A program made the position numbers and the translations under genes. This document shows positions 1 to 11,059 of a DNA stretch of 64,000 nt, one piece after another. The DNA comes from Chamaecrista fasciculata. Its lineage: Eukaryota > Streptophyta > Magnoliopsida > Fabales > Fabaceae. Location of the stretch: positions 137,356 to 201,355 of the forward strand of contig QANZ01020749.1 of NCBI GenBank assembly GCA_003254925.1, read 5' to 3'. The notes beneath the pieces were generated by a model. That model saw nothing but the letters and a program-made list of their open reading frames with translations, did not search any database and was not told where the DNA came from. Each line of letters opens with the position of its first letter. Position 1 is the first letter of the stretch.

Positions 1-291
1 ACCGGGTTTCTTGGGATTGTTCTGTTATTGTTCTGTTTTGTTTTAGACCATTCTATAATTATTTTCTGTTAGTCAATGACTGTTTTGAAAAAGATTCTAA
101 AGATTTGGGACTAAGGTGAAATTATTTAAGGACTCAATTGAAAGAAACTGAAAGTTCTTTTTAAATAATAAAAATCTAAGGACACTTTCATTATAACATC
201 CCAATCTTTTAGTCCTTGGACTGAAACTACAGAAGCCTCTCAATCTTGTTGGGTTCATTGCACTTTGATCCCTTTATTAAAGAAAAGGGAC
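1..291. repeat. Exact 291-bp copy of 4890-5180
   Basis: Bases 1-291 read identically to 4890-5180, in the same orientation. The match ends exactly at the single N at 292, where this copy switches to RPA-like coding sequence while the other copy runs on into AT-rich DNA. Perfect identity ending at an ambiguous base suggests a contig overlap or misjoin rather than an old genomic repeat. A recent Helitron-borne duplication is the alternative. The stretch has no open reading frame of its own. Confidence 0.9.
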
Positions 292-292
292 N

Positions 293-1718
293 GTTCAGGA
301 AAAATACGTTATCTGTAACATTGTGGGGTCAATACTGCGACCAGATTACATCATTCATCAATAAGAATAAGGATGTCCCAATTATTATTGCTGTTCAATG
401 GGCACGTATAAAGGAATTCAATGGTGTTAGACAGGTTACAAATTCGATGTATGCCACACGTTTGGTCATCAATGCTGATATAGCTTTGTTCAAAAACTTT
501 ATTGCATCACTTAACCCGGACGAGCTAATGTCACCCAGCGCTACAACTTCCAATGGTGCTATTGCATTCTCAGGGGTTCCATTACTCCCAGTGAATCAGT
601 TGTATTATGCTGGAGATAATACCATTTGTAACGTAATCGCCTCTGTTTTGAGGGTTGATACAGACAATGGATGGAATTATCAATCATGCAAGAAGTGTTC
701 TTCCAAAATCAAACCAGATGGCAGAGGCTTCCATTGTGATAAGTGTTCGCAATTCTTCCCTAATTGTGTCATAAGGTGAATAAATTAATTGTTTACATAT
801 ATATAAATTTTAAAGATGTTATTCATTTAAAGTCGTTATAAAAAATTGAATTGGTTCAGATACAGAGTCGAGCTGATGGTGATTGACGAATCTGGTACTG
901 CAATGCTCACAGTATGGGATCGTGACTGTGCAAAGTTTCTTGGGGTTTCTGCGGAACATTTGTTTAATACTTCACCAAAGGTAGTAATATAAGCTTTGTC
1001 CATATTTCGTGTTTACATTTTAATAAAAATGACTGTAACATAATGTTTTATGGTTATCAATATGTTGGTAGACTGATGAGGGATATATACAAACCCCTGA
1101 GATTTTTGACAAGTTTTTGGGTAAGCGATTTATCTTCAAAGTGAAAACGAAGGCATTCTCCAGCGCCAGCATGTCATCATTCACTATTAGCAAGATGACC
1201 GACGATACTGAAACAATTAATCGCTTTAGTCCTGAAAATGTGGTACTCCCTAATCCTTCAATTATAAACTCTCCTAAAAATTGATGATTTTCACATTATC
1301 CCATGTTATACAAATTTTGGGAACAACTCACAAGGTGGATATGGTACCGCCAGAGATAATGTATATATAATAAAAAACACCCTATCATATGTTATTTATT
1401 AATTAGCATCATGTTTGAAACATGTTTTATGTGTCCGAGTGATGGTGTATTAATACGTAATATTCTTCATGAATATACATCCAGGTCATTTCTTTGTTAG
1501 ATGACGATACTCAAACTCCAGAGATTAGGAAGGCGGGTGTCATTGACTTTGATGGAAAAGCTGTGCCATTTTCAGACCTAACCACTTCACCAGAGGAACG
1601 TGTCGGATCATGTTCTAAACGGAGTTCTGACAATGAATACAATACTCCTTTTGAGAATGGTGAAGAATCAGTGGCAAGTGGGAAGCTGATCAAAAAAATA
1701 AAACAAGAGAAGATATAA
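293..1718 (+). CDS. RPA1-like (replication protein A 70 kDa) Helitron-type gene, 5' incomplete
   Basis: Exons read as 293-775, 860-980, 1081-1242 and 1485-1718 (stop), each joined by GT-AG sites that keep frame. The product resembles the large ssDNA-binding subunit of replication protein A in the form carried by plant Helitrons. It begins inside an OB fold (TLWGQYCDQI), passes a zinc ribbon CKKC...FHCDKC, then the second half of the C-terminal OB fold (RVELMVIDESG, LTVWDRDCAKFLG, KRFIFKVKTK). It ends in an acidic/serine-rich, lysine-rich tail typical of these proteins. The N-terminal DNA-binding domain is missing because the sequence starts at the contig join at 292. In Helitrons such a protein is thought to protect single-stranded transposition intermediates; the Helitron Rep gene lies 4.2 kb downstream on the same strand. 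A host RPA paralogue is less likely given the neighbour. Confidence 0.75.
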
Positions 1719-2756
1719 GTGGGAAGCAATGGATATCTGGTCTTATGTCATGTGTGGTTTTGTCATTTGTCATAATCTGTTTGTCTTTACAATTGGTTGT
1801 TTTTCTGGTTATGTTTATTTTTTCAGTCGAATTGTGACTTTGGTGTTGAAGTCACTGTTTATTTTCTGGTATTGTTGCTATGCACTCAAATTATATTTGA
1901 ATAAAATTTACGCTATGCTTTTCCTCTCATATTTTTTGAATTATTTGAATTGATTATGTATTTATGGGCATGTGTTTTCCATAATACTATATGTAATATT
2001 CACAATAAATAATTTTTAGTCACAGTCATTATTATTAATTTAAAGTGCTTTCCGCTTTTTAGTACCTGGAGCAAAGATATAAGACTGATTTGGAACCTGG
2101 AGCAAAGATACAGTACCAATTTAGTATTTTCAACTAAATTTTTAAATATTTTTTTTAATGTTGCCTCAATTTTGTTTTTGGACAAATCTAATGTTGCCTC
2201 AATTAAAATTATAGATCAGACAATAGACAATATATAATACTGATTATAATTTAAAATGGTAGGATGGCTAAATGTGGGAGGTTGTCAAAACATATGGAAC
2301 CAAAAATGAGACAAAAAAATATATGACTGATCTGGGACCTGAAACAAAGATACAGGAACAAATTCGAGACAAAAAAAGATATAAGACTGATTTAGAATAT
2401 GGAGCAAAGATATAGGACCAAATTCGTATTTTCGCCTAAATTTTTAAATATTTTTTTAAATGTCGCCTCAATTAAAATTATATATAAGACAATAGACTAT
2501 ATATAAGATTGATTTTGTTTAATATTTTGCTTTTGCACAAGGTGCACATTATATATAGACAATAGTCTTACATCATTATATATAAGACATAATTTCATAA
2601 CCATATTACTATATCTAAGTTTGGAACCCACTGAGTAAAAAATTGAGTGAGAGCAATGTGTCCACAGAGAGTAGAATTTTTTGTTTGATCCAACGTACAT
2701 AATCCAATGTGAGAACAATAAAACTATACCACATTCTAATTATAGTAACAAATTTT
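1719..2756. other. AT-rich stretch with a diverged direct duplication
   Basis: No gene is supported here. Two related blocks, about 2060-2240 and 2330-2510, share the phrases GGAGCAAAGATA, AAGACTGATTT, TAAATTTTTAAATATTTTT and GCCTCAATTAAAATTATA in the same order, so they are diverged direct repeats. A 74-codon hydrophobic reading frame at 1729-1953 lies directly behind the RPA-like stop and is probably 3' untranslated sequence. Confidence 0.55.
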
Positions 2757-2765
2757 GGTATAAAT

Positions 2766-3714
2766 CATGCTTATTAAAACCGGACCGGACCGGACCGGCC
2801 GGTCAAACCGGTTGGACCGCGAATTGGTCACTAGGCCGGTCCGAGTCAAGGAAAAAACCGAAGAAGCAGCGAACCGGCAGAACCGGCTATGAACCGCTAA
2901 AACCGGACTGAACCGGCGGTTCGGAAGGTTCTCACGGTTCAACTTCTTTTTTCTTTTTTTGCTTTTATAATTTCAGATGAGATGAAGAGAACGACTCTAA
3001 AGATGAAGGGGAAGAAATTTTAGAAGAAGAAAAGAAACAGATCTAGAGAAAAAATGAAGAAATGATTTATTTTTGTAAAGACATTATTGCTAACACAAAC
3101 ATGATTTTCTGCTACTGAATGCTTAATGGTTGATAGATGCTCATGCTACACAAACATTGTTGTTGGATGAATGCTAAGAATGCCTTTCAAATGAGGTTGA
3201 AGTTGAAAACAAAACTGTTGAAGACGAAGAATGAAGGAGCAAAGTGTGAGAGATGGAGTTTTTACGGAAAAGAAAAAAGTGAGAGAGATGAAGTCTTCAG
3301 AACTTGCCTTGGGTAAATAATAAAATATCATATTTCCAATGTTGGGTGAATTATAAAATATCATATTTCCAATGCTAGGTGAGAAGAAAAAGTCAAAAAA
3401 GTGTTTGGGGTAATGTGAATAGTAATTGCTTACTTTCTACCGAAAAAAAGAGTAATTATCTACTTGGTTCTTTGTCTTCCAATACTACACACATCACAAT
3501 ACATCCCAAATTTAATTAAATAAATAATAAAAAAAATTCTTTAAATACTTTTTAATAGATTTTTAGTATTTATTATTTAGTATTTATTGTAATAAATATA
3601 ATATATTATTTCTTTAATTATCAACGGTTGGACCCGGTTGAACCCCGGTTGAACCTTTAAACCTTGAACCGGTGATTTAGCCGGTTCAATGACCGGTCCG
3701 GTTTTAATAACCTT
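2766..3714. mobile_element. Mutator-type non-autonomous element with CCGGTT-rich ends
   Basis: The 949-bp block is bounded by a 9-bp direct repeat, GGTATAAAT, at 2757-2765 and 3715-3723. Its ends are inverted: the left reads TTATTAAAACCGGACCGG and the right is its complement. Inside each end are many short CCGGTT/GAACCGG motifs. A 9-bp duplication is the hallmark of Mutator-like elements. There is no transposase. A second member of the family is at 53731-55165. The same flanking sequence occurs without the element near 4283-4400, which confirms the boundaries. Confidence 0.8.
3421..3465. mobile_element. 15-bp retro-insertion with 15-bp target duplication
   Basis: AGTAATTGCTTACTT (3421-3435) and AGTAATTATCTACTT (3451-3465) match at 13 of 15 positions and flank TCTACCGAAAAAAAG. 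The inserted bases look like the last few bases plus poly-A of a LINE; the LINE at 22962-29760 ends TTTCTATCAAAAAAA. This is read as an extremely 5'-truncated LINE insertion. Chance local duplication cannot be excluded for a single case. Confidence 0.5.
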
Positions 3715-3723
3715 GGTATAAAT

Positions 3724-5728
3724 ACAATAAAGATTCGATCTTTTGGTGACTAGACATTTAACATATTAATTTTATATGTTTTTAAAATTTATACATATTA
3801 TTTCAAACATATATATGTAAGCATTTTTTTAATTTATACATATTAATTCTAGACATCTAGCATTTATTTTTTAATTAATTAACTTAGCCCAATTTCATCA
3901 GAGGCGAACATGTTTGTGGATAAATGTAATAATATAGTATAGTAATTGAAAATTGGGAATTCTAGGATCCGTTCGGACATATTGGTGTTTGCCCAAAACA
4001 CTTCAGGAAAGATTTTGGTAGTCTGGGATTGAATGATTGGTCAACCCAAACAATTTTTGACAACAGGATGAGGCCTATTAGATTGATAGTCTGGGATTGC
4101 CACGTGGCCTATCAGATTAAATTGTATTAATTGTTTAGTGGCCAATCATAAAGGGCCACCTAGGCAAAATATTATGGTAACGGGAAATTTGACATTTATT
4201 AATTAATTATAGAAATTGAAAATTTAACATTTATTAATTAAATATAGTGATTGAAAATTTATCCACACACAATTTAAATTTGCACCAACGTACATAATCC
4301 AATGTGAGAACAATAAAACTATAGCACATTCTAATTATAGTAACAAATTTTCAAATAAATACAATAAATGTTCGATCTTTTGGTGACTAGACATTTAACA
4401 CATTCTAATTATAGTTTTGTTTAATTTGTATTGTAGGAGTAGGAAGGTGGATGTCAAATTGTATAATGAGAAATAGCCACATAATCAATTTGAAGATTTT
4501 TGACAATCATTTTGAGTGACATATCATACATCAATTTACTGTGTACTTTGATTTACAATGAAATGGTTTGCATTTTTCTATTCCTTTGTTTTATTTTCAA
4601 CCTTTGAGACTGAAATGGTGATACTTTGATTTCTTTCTCTAATGAAATTTCGTTTTTACTGTGTATTGGTTCCTCTGAGACTGAAATGGTGATTATGGGT
4701 TGTTTTGCATTTTTTGTGGACTAATCTGTTACTTTTCCTTGCAAGTTAGGACTGTTCTGTTATTTTTTGGGTAGTTTTGGGACTGTTCTGTATTTTTTCT
4801 GAGTTTCTAGGGACGGTTTTGTTGTTTTCTGGGTAGTTTTGGGACTTTTATGCAACTTCTGTATGTTCTGGGGACTGTTTTGTATTTTTACCGGGTTTCT
4901 TGGGATTGTTCTGTTATTGTTCTGTTTTGTTTTAGACCATTCTATAATTATTTTCTGTTAGTCAATGACTGTTTTGAAAAAGATTCTAAAGATTTGGGAC
5001 TAAGGTGAAATTATTTAAGGACTCAATTGAAAGAAACTGAAAGTTCTTTTTAAATAATAAAAATCTAAGGACACTTTCATTATAACATCCCAATCTTTTA
5101 GTCCTTGGACTGAAACTACAGAAGCCTCTCAATCTTGTTGGGTTCATTGCACTTTGATCCCTTTATTAAAGAAAAGGGACCTAAACACAGAAAAGGAAAT
5201 TCGTGTGGGTTTCAAAAATTAAATTTTCCCTTTACAAAAACTGAAAAAGAATGCGTCTCCCATTTTTTATTTTCAGGCGTTAAATTAGGCATTTAAAAAA
5301 AATAAATAGCTATGCATTTATTTAAGAGATTTACAATCAAGCTTCCACATTTTTCTCCATGATTCTCTCCTCTTTCATTTTATTTTTGGTCATTTTCGTT
5401 TGATTTAATATAAATAGCAATGTTTCTTGATTTTTTGTCTACTTGCCTTTTTAATTAGGTTTCCCTATTTCACGTTTTTTGTAAAGAAAAAAGAAAAAAA
5501 ATAAATGTTGTTTGATTTCTTTAACTTTCCAAAATTAGACAATTAATTATTTCATTTGGGCATTAAAAAAAATAACAAAATTGAAAGGAGTTCTCATGTT
5601 CCATTCCCACATGTTTTGGGTTGGCATTAAATAAATTTTATATGTTTTTAAAATTTATACATATTATTTCAAACATATATATGTAAGCATTTGTTTAATT
5701 TATACATATTAATTCTAGACATCTGCAG
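3724..5728. repeat. Non-coding region built of shuffled repeat copies
   Basis: Sequence found beside the element at 2766-3714 recurs here. About 4283-4400 repeats 2690-2756 joined directly to 3724-3765, that is, an empty site. About 5636-5722 repeats 3771-3853, including the phrases TTTCAAACATATATATGTAAG and TTAATTCTAGACATC. The block 4890-5180 is the partner of 1-291. No coding sequence is supported. The arrangement fits Helitron-associated or locally duplicated DNA between the RPA-like and Rep genes. Confidence 0.6.
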
Positions 5729-5941
5729 CATTCACAATCAGCCCGGAATGCTCAACAACCAACAATACACTATGAGGCAGAATATCATAAAGGTTTTAAT
5801 AACATTTATAATTAATAAGATATTAATGTAGGGGGGAATATCACTTTGTATAACAGCATCAGTTGTTATTAACGAAATGGCACCATTGAATTTATTTTGG
5901 GGTTTATGTTATATGTATTATATATTCGCTAATCAAACCAG

Positions 5942-8900
5942 GAAGGATAAACTTAAAACGAAACCAACTATCAATTGATTCTGGAGGTAATTTGAATATT
6001 CACGATTCATCTGTTATTTTATCAAGATGAATTATTGTTGAAGCTCTTATCAAAGGGTTAACCACTAATGCTTCACTCATTTCTTTCTTAGGAACCCAGA
6101 CATATAAGTCGTTGCGTCCACTCAGCAACACGACATTTACTTTCTCAAAGCATGGTGGAGGTGATATACATAATAAGTTTGACAGATATATATTTGTACG
6201 ATGAGTTTCAATTTTATATCAATACAATTAGATATTGATTCACAATGAAAATTGCTTCACATTACAGAATCAGGAACTGAGAAGGATAATATATATACCA
6301 ACATTTTGCCAAGTTCATCCACAGGTGAGACTCTATAATACATATACACTTAGTACATTTTATATACAATTGAACACATCGAACTATACTAAATAGAATT
6401 TCTTTGCACTTAGGTTCATTTGAAAACACCTCAATTCGTAGACAGCAAGATGACCTTCACAATTGGAATTATAGCCCGCCGTCTGTTGTTTCTAAGTGTG
6501 AGTATATTATACAAATTACAAACATCCCATTGCATGATGAAAATTGGTTATATTATGCCCCTGTCAGTACATTTAGTAAATACAAGAAGTTTTTCATGGT
6601 GTGTAGACAAACAGGCGAGCCGATCAGACAAGGTTCGATGCCTTCAAACAAATTCAAATATCAATAATATGCAAGGTAAGTGGCATATATTCTGAACATT
6701 TATGTCAGTTTAAATAGCAAGATACTGCAATGATCAAAATAATACATTATTTTTTGTATTCATGTTCAGATATATGGAAATTATGAATTAGTATTTTGAA
6801 TACCAATTTCTATTTGCAGAGTTGAACAGAGATCTGAAAAGAGGGAACCAAAAACAGAATACCACAACCGCGATTGAAGCATGGTGTAGGGCACTATTAG
6901 GTAGTGCAAATAAATGTCAGTCAAGCCTTATACTGACCCAATGCAATTTACATATATTCACTTTCCTAAACAAACGATAATCATCTTCTTTTTCAGGAAT
7001 TTTGCAATCATCTCAAAAGGATAACACTACAAACAATCCTTCAAAAACGTTGGATGTCAGCACAGGTGAAGTTTCCATACATAGATAATAGATGAGAATA
7101 TTAAGTGGGTGTCATTATTACTAATACTTAGATTGACTAACAAAGTTGGGATATAAGGTATAGTTTAATTAGGTTGTAGCAGTTCAATACACCTTATTAA
7201 AATTCTATCAGTCATGTTGTAACAAATAGTTATAGTGATGGGGTCAAGAACAAGATTGGGGGAGTTACTAATCTTTGTATCTACAGGTACAGTTACGTTA
7301 ACACATAATTATCGTAAAGATGTTCGGGGTATGCAGAACATCCCAACACAGAAAGGTCAGTTAAAGTCATTTATTAACAAATCCACCTTATAATAATGTA
7401 ACAAAGACACACAAATTTGCATTTCCCAATTGTGGATATGCACAGCAAGCAATCGACGTATTAGAAAATATAAGATGCTTGATTGAAGGAAAAAGATGAA
7501 TGTGTTTATATTTAATATTATTACGTTGAAAAAAAATTGGATATGGTAACATTAAGGTCATGTTTCGACTATTTAGCTAACCGTTGTAAAGGTTGATTAT
7601 ACAAGGGCAAAAACCGTTGTAATGGTTGAGTGGATGGTCATATGCATTGCTAAATGCCCTCTTTATCTCACTCTTGCCGTTGATAAAATAGTGACCACAC
7701 CAATGTTTTATTTTCTACTTTCAAAATTTGAGATTAATAGGTTTTTTTTGGCTTTCTTTTGATATTATATATATAGACACACACTCTAAAACCCTTGTGA
7801 CTTTGGGGCCTTTCATTTTTGTGTATATATATGAGTCTTCAATTAATCAATTAGCTTCACCTCTATAATTCAACACTATATTTTTTATTATAACATGCAG
7901 TATTTTGGCAAAGATATATTTCATTTTCTTCTTTAGAATTTATATCAATTTTTAATTTCTTCTATTTTATTTACTGTCAATTTATTTAAAATTAATGAAG
8001 AATTATGACCAAATATATTATTTACTGATGCATTTAACTATCACATATATTTCATACCTCTGCCTGCTTATTGCCTACCTATCATATTGAATTATGGCTT
8101 CTTTTGTTACCAGATGACCATATTACAAAAAGGAAGTCAGTTGTCATGCAGTCTAGATACCCTGCCCCGTCTGCTTCAATTGCTAAATGTAACATATTTT
8201 TAATAACTTATTGTTATACACATCCTATTGCAAATCGGCAATTAACCAATGGGTTGCTTGGTTTGTAGGCAATCGGAAAATTAGAAAATTTAAGATGCGG
8301 AAAGGCAATATTAATGGGGTGACAACAAACATTATTGGTTAGTTTTATATTAAGAGCGTAAAAGTTATGCAGAGTATTCGTTTTGATACATTTGGTGACA
8401 ACTGCATTTCTAATCTAATCATTTTCAGATGGTGGAAATGTGGCTACAAATGCAACTCAACCAACTCTTCCGTTGCCAGTTGTAGGTAAGAAGTCGATTT
8501 ACAGGTTGGATGAATATGTATTTTTAAGATAGCATCAATTTATTATTTCATAAAACATATTTTCTTCTTGCTAAATACCGACAAATATTTCAGAATACTT
8601 CGATATTGGTCAACCAAGTTTCGAGTGTCAATTCTGTGGGGCAATGATGTGGTACGAGGAACGGGCTGAAAAAAAATGTATGCAAAAAAGACCAAAGTTC
8701 TCGCTATGCTGTTTGCAAGGAAAGGTTCAACTACCTCCAATGAAACAACCTCCCAAAACCTTAGAGAAACTAATGTCCAAGTCAAGTCCAACTAGCAGAT
8801 CATTCATGAAAAATATCAGAATGTACAACAACATGTTTGCATTTACATCTATGGGGGGAAAGATCGATCATTCAGTCAACAATGGAAGAGGACCATATGT

Positions 8901-11059
8901 TTTCCGTTTGGGTGGTCAGAGCGTTCATTATATGGGTAGTCTGCTGCCAATGCCTGACCAACATCCCAGATTTTCTCAAATGTATGTATACGACACAGAG
9001 AATGAGGTGTCCAACCGATTAGCATCTGTCCAGAGGTAAACATTTTCTTTAGACTTACAAATACTAAGCAAAGAAGTCATGTTTTAAGCTGACACTAATT
9101 TTACCATTTTATTTTCTCTAGGGGCAATAATGACAAGGATTCCCTTGATGCTAATATTGTGATGTTGTTATCACAAATGCTTGATGCGTACAACCCTTTG
9201 GTGAAATCATTCAAGAACGTTAAAGAGAGAATCAATGATAACAACCCCTCACCTCTTATGCTTAAGTTGATAAAGAAGCGCAACACAGATGCGCGTTTGT
9301 TTAATTTACCAACTGCTCCTGAGGTTGCTGCTCTTATTGTTGGTGACTTCCAGAACACTAACTTAGAACGAGATATAATTGTGCAGCACAGAGATGGTAA
9401 ATTACAGCGTATCGACGGAAATCATCCGTTGTATTTACCAATGCAATACCTGTTGCTATTCCCTTATGGACAGGATGGATACAGAGAAGACACAATGTAC
9501 AGAGAAGGAAGTGTTAGTGCTTCAAGAGTTCGGATGAAAGTAACTATGAAACAATACTTTTGTTACCTGATACAAGAGAGGCAGCGTGAAAGTTGCATTA
9601 TAATGGCCTCTGGTAGATTGTTCCAACAGTTTATAGTGGATGCCTATGTGACAATTGAATTTCAGAGATTGTTATGGATCAAGTTGCACCAGAAAGAATT
9701 ACGTGCGGAAAAATACTGCGGGGTTTTCTCTACATCTCACAGCGACGACTCAACCTCAGCTGCATTAGGTAAGAGGATTATAATACCTTCCACATTCACT
9801 GGTGGTGCCCGGTACACTAGGGAAAACTGCAAGGATGCTATGACAATTTGTGCATGCAAAGGATTTCCATCTCTGTTTATAACATTTACTTGCAACCCGA
9901 AGTGGCCCGAGTTGGTCAAGTTGTTTGAGACTTACAATACGTCAGCTGAAGATAGGCCAGATTTACTTGCAAGGATTTTCAAGATAAAGCTAGACCAAAT
10001 GATCAAGGATCTTACAAGAGACAATATCCTTGGAAAGGCTATTGGCGGTAAGCATATGTTTCATAGTTAAAATATTTGTTTTAAATTACAAGCATAAGCA
10101 ACACCTAAAATATGTCTTTTTGTGATTGTTGCAGTTGTTTATTCAGTAGAATTCCAGAAGAGAGGGCTTCCTCATGCACACATCCTATTGTGGCTTGAAT
10201 CAAGTTCCCGGTATAACGTCGACGAGATTGACAAACTAATCTCTGCAGAGATTCCTGACCATGAGGCTGATCCTGCACTATTCGAAGCAGTGGGTGCATA
10301 TATGATGCATGGACCTTGTGGTGCTGCGAGGCCTTATTCACCATGCATGATTGATGGTAAATGTTCCAAGCATTATCCAAAAAATTTCTATAACAGAACA
10401 TCTATGGACGAAGATGGATATTGCAAATACAGGAGATTAAGTACTACTTGGACTGTAGGTATGTGTCTGCATGTGAAGGTGCATGGCGTATATTTGGATT
10501 TGTAATTCAGTACAATGAGCCATCTATCATGAGGCTTAGTATACATTTACCAGACCAACAATCAGTCATTTTTGAGGACGAAGACCCTATTGAAACAGTT
10601 GTTGAGAAGGCAACGACAAAGTTAACAACACTGCAAGCATGGTTTGTAGCGAATAAGAAATTTGAATCTGCAAGGGAGTTAACATATGCAGAGTTCCCTA
10701 CTAAATTTGTTTTTAGCAATGGGTGTTGGTCAGAAAGGAAGTCAGGGTATTCTCTAGGAAGGATATATTCTGTGGCTCCTACAGCTGGAGAATTGCATTA
10801 TCTGCGTGTCTTATTAAATACTAAGAGAGGTGCAAGATCATTTGACGAATTACGGGAATTAGATGGTATTACATACCCCACTTTCAAGGACACATGCTAT
10901 GCAATGGGACTGTTGGATGATGACAAAGAATACATCGAAGCCATCAAGGAAGCAAGCACTTGGTCATCAGCAGCGTATGTTCGTCGTTTTTTTGCTATGA
11001 TGGTGGTTAATGGAAGCATTACCCGTCCTGCACATGTCAAATTGTATACCTTTCCGTAG
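5942..11059 (+). pseudogene. Helitron Rep protein gene, micro-exon N-terminus, Rep tyrosine block deleted, helicase absent
   Basis: Exons as read: eleven small ones, 5942-5986, 6092-6160, 6268-6324, 6414-6497, 6607-6675, 6820-6900, 6997-7065, 7287-7355, 8114-8188, 8269-8337 and 8429-8485, then 8594-9035, 9122-10047 and 10135-11059. The large exons carry the plant Helitron Rep signature: a CQFCGAMMWYEER zinc-like motif, PHYVFRLGGQ-like block, PTAPEVAALIVGDF, FITFTCNPKWPE, and the HUH histidines in LPHAHILLW (about 10167-10190). In intact relatives the segment with the catalytic tyrosines (KYLxKYxxKG) follows CKYRR. Here CKYRR at about 10420-10438 runs directly, out of frame, into EIKYYLDCRYVSACE, so that segment is gone. 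The reading frame stops at 11059 where the Pif1-type helicase should begin. The element cannot transpose on its own. A start codon is not certain; ATG at 5877 could begin a further short exon. Confidence 0.75.
7441..7500 (+). pseudogene. Decayed duplicate of the 8269-8337 micro-exon
   Basis: Inside the longest intron of the Helitron gene (7356-8113), bases from 7449 (GCAATCGACGTATTAG, then AAAATATAAGATGC) closely match the start of the exon at 8269 (GCAATCGGAAAATTAG, then AAAATTTAAGATGC). It also follows an AG. In the expected frame this copy meets a TGA soon after, so it appears to be a dead exon copy, evidence that the small exons have been duplicated. Confidence 0.55.

Noticed and set aside
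1729..1953. 74-codon hydrophobic frame after the RPA-like gene
   Set aside because: Follows the stop directly in AT-rich DNA; composition alone explains the hydrophobic residues.
5729..5792. Additional micro-exon or start exon upstream of the Helitron chain
   Set aside because: It lies between AG and GT but its 64-nt length and frame do not fit the phase-1 pattern.
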